Assembly (NCBI GenBank): GCA_020351895.1
Contig: CP070672.1
Span: 1,942,824 to 1,948,388, forward strand
Length of the DNA stretch: 5,565 nt
Direction of reading: 5' to 3'
DNA from: Thermoplasmata archaeon
GTDB lineage: Archaea > Thermoplasmatota > Thermoplasmata > GCA-020350865
Part shown: positions 1-3,184 of the stretch, one piece after another
Position numbering within the stretch: the first letter of the stretch is position 1
Layout of the letters: the number at the start of each line of letters is the position of its first letter
The notes under the pieces: generated by a model
Database searches by the model: none
The model's input: the letters and a program-made list of their open reading frames with translations, nothing else
Told to the model about the DNA's origin: nothing
Position numbers and translations under genes: made by a program

Positions 1-10
1 AAAATGAGAT

Positions 11-625
11 TTACATCATGGTTGATGAAACCATCTGACCACTAGTTGGTTTGTATACTAGCCTTATGGTGTCACCTATTTCGCCTCCTGTTATTGTAAA
101 AATGTCCTCAGGTCCGAGCCTTTCCGTTGGTTCTAGATCCATGAATTCCAAAGTCAGATCTCCTACTTGTAATGGAGGTTCAAATTCGTCAAGATCTCTT
201 GAACCCGATTGACCACCGTGGGTCACTGTAACAACTACATCATCTGTGTGTATGGAGCTTACACCACTTATACTCACTACATTTCCCCTATATGTACCCT
301 GTTCCTCGGGATCTTCGTTCCAATTCATGCTTACACCGGGAGTGGTTGTCGTTGATTCAATCATACCCTGATCGGCTACTAGAAACATAAAAAATATACC
401 TGCGATGGCCAAGATGACCACAAGGACCACGACCACTACGATAATTATTGGTAAAATCGAATTATCCTTTGGGGGAATGTATTGTGGTGGAGGCACAGGT
501 TGGTACTGATAGGGATAGGGCTGCATTTGCTGTTGAGGTTGAACAGGTACTTGAGAAACATTCTGACCGCAGTTTTGACAAACCGTACCACTTACAGGAC
601 TACCGCATCTTGGACAATTTGGCAT
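11..625 (-). CDS. Zinc-ribbon, single-pass membrane protein with pilin-like outer domain (paralogue 1)
   Basis: This 204-residue protein has three visible parts. Residues 4-20 form a zinc ribbon (C4, C7, C16, C19; CxxC-x8-CxxC). Residues 21-55 are a Pro/Gln/Tyr-rich linker. Residues 57-83 are one very hydrophobic helix starting SILPIII. The outer domain (about 85-204) is Thr/Val/Gly-rich, contains WNEDPEEQGTY, and ends with GDTIRLVYKPTSGQM. Known: a GDxxxLVYxPTxG-type ending and a hydrophobic segment with an early proline are seen in archaeal type IV pilin-like proteins (Pilin_N/DUF1628). Inferred: a cytoplasmic metal-binding head with an extracytoplasmic beta domain. No enzyme motif is seen and the function is unknown. 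The ATG at 625 is chosen over an in-frame TTG at 643 because the ribosome binding site GAGGAAGG lies at 634-641, on top of that TTG. It is the last of three tandem paralogues, with its own promoter. Confidence 0.85.
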   Translation of the reverse strand: MPNCPRCGSPVSGTVCQNCGQNVSQVPVQPQQQMQPYPYQYQPVPPPQYIPPKDNSILPIIIVVVVVLVVILAIAGIFFMFLVADQGMIESTTTTPGVSMNWNEDPEEQGTYRGNVVSISGVSSIHTDDVVVTVTHGGQSGSRDLDEFEPPLQVGDLTLEFMDLEPTERLGPEDIFTITGGEIGDTIRLVYKPTSGQMVSSTMM

Positions 626-661
626 TTTTATCGCCTTCCTCAATGCACAAACATGATATTA
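626..661 (-). promoter_or_regulatory. 5' leader and ribosome binding site of paralogue 1
   Basis: The predicted leader is 36 nt from a TAAT at the likely transcription start to the ATG. It carries the ribosome binding site GAGGAAGG (634-641) overlapping AGGCGAT (630-636), which matches the archaeal anti-Shine-Dalgarno with one mismatch. Bases 634-661 are identical to 1389-1416 in front of paralogue 2. The site sets the start at 625. Confidence 0.65.
640..654 (-). other. Possible four-codon leader ORF (M-F-V-H-stop) ahead of paralogue 1
   Basis: The leader contains ATG TTT GTG CAT TGA, whose stop codon overlaps the ribosome binding site of the downstream gene. It lies in a different frame from the gene. 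The ATG would be only about 6-7 nt from the predicted transcription start, so it might be read almost leaderless. It is perfectly repeated at 1395-1409. It could be a regulatory mini-ORF or a chance reading of a duplicated leader. Confidence 0.25.
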
Positions 662-699
662 AGATACAATATAATGGTGATTATATAAATATATTTTTA
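658..699 (-). promoter_or_regulatory. Archaeal promoter of paralogue 1
   Basis: An A/T-only stretch at 683-699 reads TAAAAATATATTTATAT on the minus strand. The TTATAT at 683-688 is 63 nt from the ATG at 625 and about 28 nt from a TA dinucleotide (660-661) suited to transcription initiation. The same TTATAT-N21-TAAT layout occurs before the other two paralogues, which supports a real promoter. Confidence 0.65.
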
Positions 700-762
700 A
701 GGATCGCCCAATGAAATGGGAATATGGAGGAATATGAGCATAGAAGTTCGTGAAAAAGGGAT

Positions 763-1380
763 TCATGTTAGGGTACTTGAATGCATCATACTACCAGTGG
801 GTATGTATACAAGGTTAATTGTATCACCTGAGTCGCCACCGGTTACCGTGAAGGTGTCTTCTGCTCCGAGTCTCATAACAGGAGGAAGATCCTCATAGTC
901 TAAAGTCATGGTTCCAACTTGCATCGAATCCTCTCCTGCTAGATCATCAAGGGTTATTGAATCAGATTGACCAACATGGGTTACGGTAACAGTCACATCA
1001 TCAGTACGTATCGTTTCACTTCCACTGATGCTCACTACATTTCCCATGTAATTGCCCGGTTCCTCGGGATCTTCGTTCCAATACATACTTAGGACGGGAG
1101 TTGTGGATGCATCTGTTAAGGTTCCCTCTTCGATTGCTCGAAAAATAAAAAATGCACCTACAAAGGCCAAGATAATCATGATGACCACAAGCACAAAGAT
1201 AATTATGGGCAATATCGATTTCTCAGGTGGGGGAACATATTGTGGAGGGGGATATTGTTGATAGGGATAAGGCTGCTGTTGTTGTGGAATTTGTGTAGCT
1301 ACCACCCTCTCGAATCTCTGTCCGCAGTTCGGACAAACCATTCCACTTACAGGGCTATCGCATCTTGGACAGTTAGGCAT
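763..1380 (-). CDS. Zinc-ribbon, single-pass membrane protein with pilin-like outer domain (paralogue 2)
   Basis: This 205-residue protein is closely related to the product of 11-625. Its zinc ribbon uses C4, C7, C16 and C19. A Gln/Pro/Tyr-rich linker follows (about 21-54), then one hydrophobic helix at about 56-80 starting SILPIII and ending before R81. The outer domain carries WNEDPEEPGNY, a TDDVTVTVTH strand, VGTMTLDY and the ending GDTINLVYIPTGSM. The start at 1378-1380 is favoured because AGGTGAT (1385-1391), a full match to the archaeal anti-Shine-Dalgarno core, sits four bases upstream. An in-frame TTG at 1398 overlaps this site and is less likely. The pilin-like reading is inference from the C-terminal pattern; the zinc ribbon and helix are directly visible. 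The role is unknown; a membrane sensor, a scaffold or an unusual pilin subunit are all possible. Confidence 0.85.
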   Translation of the reverse strand: MPNCPRCDSPVSGMVCPNCGQRFERVVATQIPQQQQPYPYQQYPPPQYVPPPEKSILPIIIFVLVVIMIILAFVGAFFIFRAIEEGTLTDASTTPVLSMYWNEDPEEPGNYMGNVVSISGSETIRTDDVTVTVTHVGQSDSITLDDLAGEDSMQVGTMTLDYEDLPPVMRLGAEDTFTVTGGDSGDTINLVYIPTGSMMHSSTLT

Positions 1381-1416
1381 TTTTATCACCTTCCTCAATG
1401 CACAAACATGATATTA
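1381..1416 (-). promoter_or_regulatory. 5' leader and ribosome binding site of paralogue 2
   Basis: The 36-nt predicted leader holds GAGGAAGG (1389-1396) running into AGGTGAT (1385-1391), with four bases to the ATG. Bases 1389-1416 are identical to 634-661. This conservation is higher than in the adjoining coding DNA, where third codon positions differ. Confidence 0.65.
1395..1409 (-). other. Possible four-codon leader ORF (M-F-V-H-stop) ahead of paralogue 2
   Basis: This is the same mini-ORF as at 640-654: ATG TTT GTG CAT TGA, ending at the ribosome binding site. The start is about 6-7 nt from the predicted transcription start. Identity with the other copy may reflect recent duplication and does not by itself show translation. 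Confidence 0.25.
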
Positions 1417-1451
1417 GGATTCTATATAATGATGACGATATAAAAATATTA
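1413..1451 (-). promoter_or_regulatory. Archaeal promoter of paralogue 2
   Basis: The minus strand reads TAATATTTTTATAT at 1438-1451, the same 14 bases as at 2041-2054 before paralogue 3. TTATAT (1438-1443) is 63 nt before the ATG and 21 nt before the TAAT (1413-1416) taken as the transcription start region. Confidence 0.65.
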
Positions 1452-1482
1452 CTTTTAGATGGAAAATGGGAATGGATTTTAT

Positions 1483-1983
1483 TCAGGGTAGAGGATAACC
1501 AACCATTGACCCACTAGTGGGCTTATAAACAAGTCTTGTTATATCTCCGGTTTTACCTCCATATATTATGAAAATATCGTTATTTCCGAGTTTCCCGAAA
1601 GGCTCCAAATCGATAAAATCTAAAGTCATATTTCCAACATTCATTTGTGTTTCTTTAGCTAGAACATCAAGATCCTCTGAGTCTGAGTTTCCACCATGGG
1701 TGGCTGTAATTGTAATATCTTCAAGAAGTAAGGTACTTTCAATGTCATCAATATTTCCAACATAATTACCAGGAATCTCAGGATTTTTCCTCCAATTTAT
1801 TCTTCTAGATGGAATGTCAGTGTCATCCTCTTCCGAAGAAATAATAAAAATGTATATTGAGGTCAGGACGACAGCAATGATGATGATCACGAAAACATAT
1901 TTCGGTATTAAAGGGATATTTCTATTTGATGGCCCTGACTCCTCTAGGGGTGGTTGCTGCATCCGTTGATTTTCAAGTTGCAT
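1483..1983 (-). CDS. Single-pass membrane protein with pilin-like outer domain, no zinc ribbon (paralogue 3)
   Basis: This 166-residue protein lacks the cysteines of its two neighbours. A short polar, Gln-rich N-terminus (residues 1-22) leads into one hydrophobic helix (about 29-48) and then an acidic stretch EEDDTD. The outer domain aligns with both neighbours: W-x2-NPE-x2-GNYVGN, a DITITATHGG strand, VGNMTLDF-x-DLEP, LG-x2-D-x-F, and the ending RLVYKPTSGSM. The start at 1983 is chosen because GGAGGTGA lies just upstream (AGGTGAC at 1988-1994, four bases before ATG); an in-frame GTG at 1992 falls inside that site. No catalytic motif is seen and the function is unknown. It is the first gene of the tandem set in the direction of transcription and may be the most diverged, having lost or never gained the ribbon. 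Confidence 0.82.
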   Translation of the reverse strand: MQLENQRMQQPPLEESGPSNRNIPLIPKYVFVIIIIAVVLTSIYIFIISSEEDDTDIPSRRINWRKNPEIPGNYVGNIDDIESTLLLEDITITATHGGNSDSEDLDVLAKETQMNVGNMTLDFIDLEPFGKLGNNDIFIIYGGKTGDITRLVYKPTSGSMVGYPLP

Positions 1984-2054
1984 TTCCGTCACCTCCCTCG
2001 AATTTTCCCAGTGGAATTATTAATAAATATGATTTTGAGGATATAAAAATATTA
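1984..2054 (-). promoter_or_regulatory. Promoter, leader and ribosome binding site of paralogue 3
   Basis: TAATATTTTTATAT at 2041-2054 contains TTATAT exactly 63 nt before the ATG. A TAAT at 2016-2019 lies 21 nt further downstream as the likely start region, and GGGAGGTGAC precedes the gene. The leader sequence differs from those of paralogues 1 and 2 and holds no ATG mini-ORF, yet the spacing is the same. Confidence 0.65.
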
Positions 2055-2097
2055 TCTTGGAAACAAATTTCAAGAATCTTTTGGAGGGATATTATTC

Positions 2098-2126
2098 AAA
2101 AGATGGAAAAAAACAAGAAGAAAATC
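2098..2126 (-). terminator. T-rich transcription stop after the PIN gene
   Basis: Starting 10 bases past the PIN stop codon, the minus strand has several T runs within 29 nt, including a run of seven T (2107-2113) and runs of four at each end. Known: archaeal termination relies on such U-rich tracts without needing a hairpin. The gene downstream has its own promoter, which fits a transcript end here. Confidence 0.55.
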
Positions 2127-2136
2127 AGGGGAAACA

Positions 2137-2763
2137 TCAAGGATTCTCTGCTTCTTGGCGTAATGAAATGAGTGTATCAAAATCAAATTCTCCCTTATTG
2201 TATACCTTTAAAAATGTCTTTGTATCAACAGAATACATCTCCTCTCCGCACATCTGGTGATACTCGACACAGGCATTATTAGTGATTTCGTCCAAAACAC
2301 TCTCTGTTATTTTGGAGGTAAAATGAAAATCCTCCGATAGAAAAAGATCAATTCCATTCTTAAGGCCGGTCACGAGAATGTTGCAGTCATTAATGACATC
2401 CTTTGGCTTTGCACCCAGATGCTCCCCCATGGAAGCCACACATTCCTTACCGAATTCCGAGGAAAAAAACCTATTCTTAAAATCAATGATCTTTGAGTTA
2501 ACTCTTCTAATTCTTGAATACGCCCTCTTATAGACCTGCTCGTCAATCCGTCCCCATACCTTGAGCTGCTCCAATTCGGAGATAACGGTGGAGGTCACAA
2601 AACATTCTATTTTATCCTTCTTCAACTCCTTGATTACTCTATCAACATCTGAATCATCCCTTAATAGAAATGAGGTGTCGAATGAAACACTTCTTATGTC
2701 CTTCATGTCAGTTGTATTCCCTCTCGAATTTTTAAATGTTGTGTTGGAAGGAATGAGGTACAT
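2137..2763 (-). CDS. PIN-domain protein, putative ribonuclease
   Basis: In the 208-residue reading, the PIN acidic residues are all present: D29 in SFDTSFLL, E63 in VISELEQL, D126 in INDCNILVTGL and D145 in FLSEDFHF. Known: PIN domains bind Mg2+/Mn2+ through such residues and cut RNA; they include VapC toxins and housekeeping nucleases. The middle (about 68-105) is helical and rich in Lys/Arg. At about 190-208 residues it is longer than the usual VapC of about 130-150, and no antitoxin gene sits directly upstream on the same strand, so a toxin role is not supported. Two starts are possible. ATG 2763 has GAAGGT just upstream. ATG 2706 (MKDIRSVSFDTS) gives a more typical PIN N-terminus and lies 30 nt after a TTTAAAAATT box (2727-2736), which would fit leaderless expression. 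The domain call is firm; the start and the substrate are not. Confidence 0.85.
   Translation of the reverse strand: MYLIPSNTTFKNSRGNTTDMKDIRSVSFDTSFLLRDDSDVDRVIKELKKDKIECFVTSTVISELEQLKVWGRIDEQVYKRAYSRIRRVNSKIIDFKNRFFSSEFGKECVASMGEHLGAKPKDVINDCNILVTGLKNGIDLFLSEDFHFTSKITESVLDEITNNACVEYHQMCGEEMYSVDTKTFLKVYNKGEFDFDTLISLRQEAENP
2727..2736 (-). promoter_or_regulatory. Possible TATA box for a shorter, leaderless PIN transcript
   Basis: TTTAAAAATT on the minus strand begins 30 nt before the internal ATG at 2706, the distance expected when transcription starts at the start codon. It lies inside the longer PIN reading frame, so only one of the two start models may be right. A chance A/T run is also possible. 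Confidence 0.3.
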
Positions 2764-2812
2764 GAAAAACCTTCAGACGAGGAGGACCGTATTAAGTCTC
2801 CTAAAACCTTCC

Positions 2813-2839
2813 TGTATGATTTGTATGATTTGAATGATT
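2813..2839 (+). repeat. Three tandem 9-bp repeats in the divergent intergenic region
   Basis: TGTATGATT occurs twice in direct succession (2813-2821, 2822-2830), followed by TGAATGATT (2831-2839) with one change and a more degraded CTAATGAAA. The array ends just before the AbrB-gene promoter. It could be a set of protein binding sites; the 9-bp period is shorter than a helical turn, so simple sequence slippage is also possible. Confidence 0.6.
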
Positions 2840-2843
2840 CTAA
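2829..2843. promoter_or_regulatory. Candidate operator palindrome upstream of the AbrB-like gene
   Basis: GAATGATTC (2832-2840) is a palindrome around a central G. It extends to TTtGAATgATTCtAA with one mismatched pair. It directly precedes the A-rich BRE-like stretch and TATA box. Dimeric regulators such as AbrB-type proteins can use sites of this kind; binding here is inference. Confidence 0.35.
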
Positions 2844-2860
2844 TGAAAAGTATTATATAT
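2844..2860 (+). promoter_or_regulatory. BRE/TATA promoter of the AbrB-RND operon
   Basis: TGAAAAG (2844-2850) resembles the purine/A-rich archaeal BRE and is followed by TATTATATAT (2851-2860). Transcription would start near 2880, leaving a leader of about 13 nt that carries GGTG (2883-2886) seven bases before the ATG at 2894. The TATA core is nearly symmetric and could also fire toward the PIN gene, but the sequence on that side (GAACTC) is a weaker BRE. Confidence 0.6.
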
Positions 2861-2893
2861 GAGTTCTAACTTTTCTCCCTCTGGTGTAATTTT

Positions 2894-3157
2894 ATGTTCC
2901 CGAAACCCGAATTTCAAGGAAGTACCACAGTTGGGGAGAGAGGACAGATTGTCCTCCCTGCAGAAATGAGAAAGAAACACGATATAAAACCCGGAGACAA
3001 GCTTTTGGTCATATCAAATCCTTTACCAAATGGTGCCTGGGCCATCATGCTCATGGAAAGCAGTGTTTTGAACCAGTTTCTTTCAGATATGACCGAACAA
3101 ATCGGACAGATTCTGGAAGCACATGGTAAAGAAGAAAATGACGATACTTCAGAGTAA
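2894..3157 (+). CDS. AbrB/MazE/SpoVT-family DNA-binding protein
   Basis: This 87-residue protein has one clear swapped-hairpin AbrB domain at about residues 9-55. Its pattern is TTVGERGQIVLPAEMRKK followed by IKPGDKLLVI, the classic order with a Gly-Gln-Ile-x-x-Pro turn and a GD before the last strand. The C-terminal part (about 57-80) looks helical and ends in an acidic tail, EENDDTSE. Known: such proteins dimerise and bind DNA, acting as transcription regulators or as antitoxins. Here the next gene, 27 nt downstream on the same strand, encodes an RND exporter, so control of that exporter and of itself is the likely role (inference). The start at 2894 is supported by GGTG at 2883-2886 and by the promoter spacing. 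An antitoxin role is less likely since the nearby PIN gene is divergent. Confidence 0.92.
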   Translation: MFPKPEFQGSTTVGERGQIVLPAEMRKKHDIKPGDKLLVISNPLPNGAWAIMLMESSVLNQFLSDMTEQIGQILEAHGKEENDDTSE

Positions 3158-3171
3158 TTCCGTGACTATGT

Positions 3172-3177
3172 GGAGGT
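3172..3177 (+). promoter_or_regulatory. Strong ribosome binding site of the RND exporter gene
   Basis: GGAGGT followed by GG lies in the 27-nt gap between the AbrB stop and the exporter start, seven bases before ATG 3185. No new TATA box is visible in the gap, which supports co-transcription. A second ATG two codons further (3191) is less well placed. Confidence 0.8.
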
Positions 3178-3184
3178 GGTTTTT

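Larger units (their letters stand above)
606..665. repeat. Direct repeat copy A: start region and leader of paralogue 1
   Basis: These 60 bases match 1361-1420 at 56 positions, at an offset of 755. The repeat covers the first codons, the ribosome binding site and the leader. It is best explained by duplication of the gene with its leader, not by a mobile element: no terminal inverted repeats or target duplications were seen. Confidence 0.8.
1361..1420. repeat. Direct repeat copy B: start region and leader of paralogue 2
   Basis: This is the partner of 606-665, with 56 of 60 bases matching. It spans the first codons, the ribosome binding site and the leader. Confidence 0.8.

Noticed and set aside
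448..714. Plus-strand open frame antisense to paralogue 1
   Set aside because: It runs opposite the zinc-ribbon/linker coding region, lacks a good ribosome binding site and reads as the complement of a well-supported gene.
707..720. Hairpin CCCA-ATGAAA-TGGG as terminator of paralogue 2
   Set aside because: The stem is only four pairs and is not followed by a T run on the minus strand; too weak to call.
606..1420. Insertion sequence or mobile element bounded by the 60-bp direct repeats
   Set aside because: The repeats are the start regions of two paralogous genes; there is no transposase, inverted terminal repeat or target duplication.
2056..2074. Inverted repeat CTTGGAAACAAATTTCAAG upstream of paralogue 3
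   Set aside because: The arms are short and need a bulged base; the other two paralogues do not share it, so it may be chance in A/T-rich DNA.
2813..2848. CRISPR-like array
   Set aside because: Units are only 9 bp, directly adjacent without spacers, and no cas gene is present.
2137..3157. Classical VapBC toxin-antitoxin operon
   Set aside because: The two genes are divergent, the PIN protein is longer than usual VapC, and the AbrB gene is instead arranged with the exporter.
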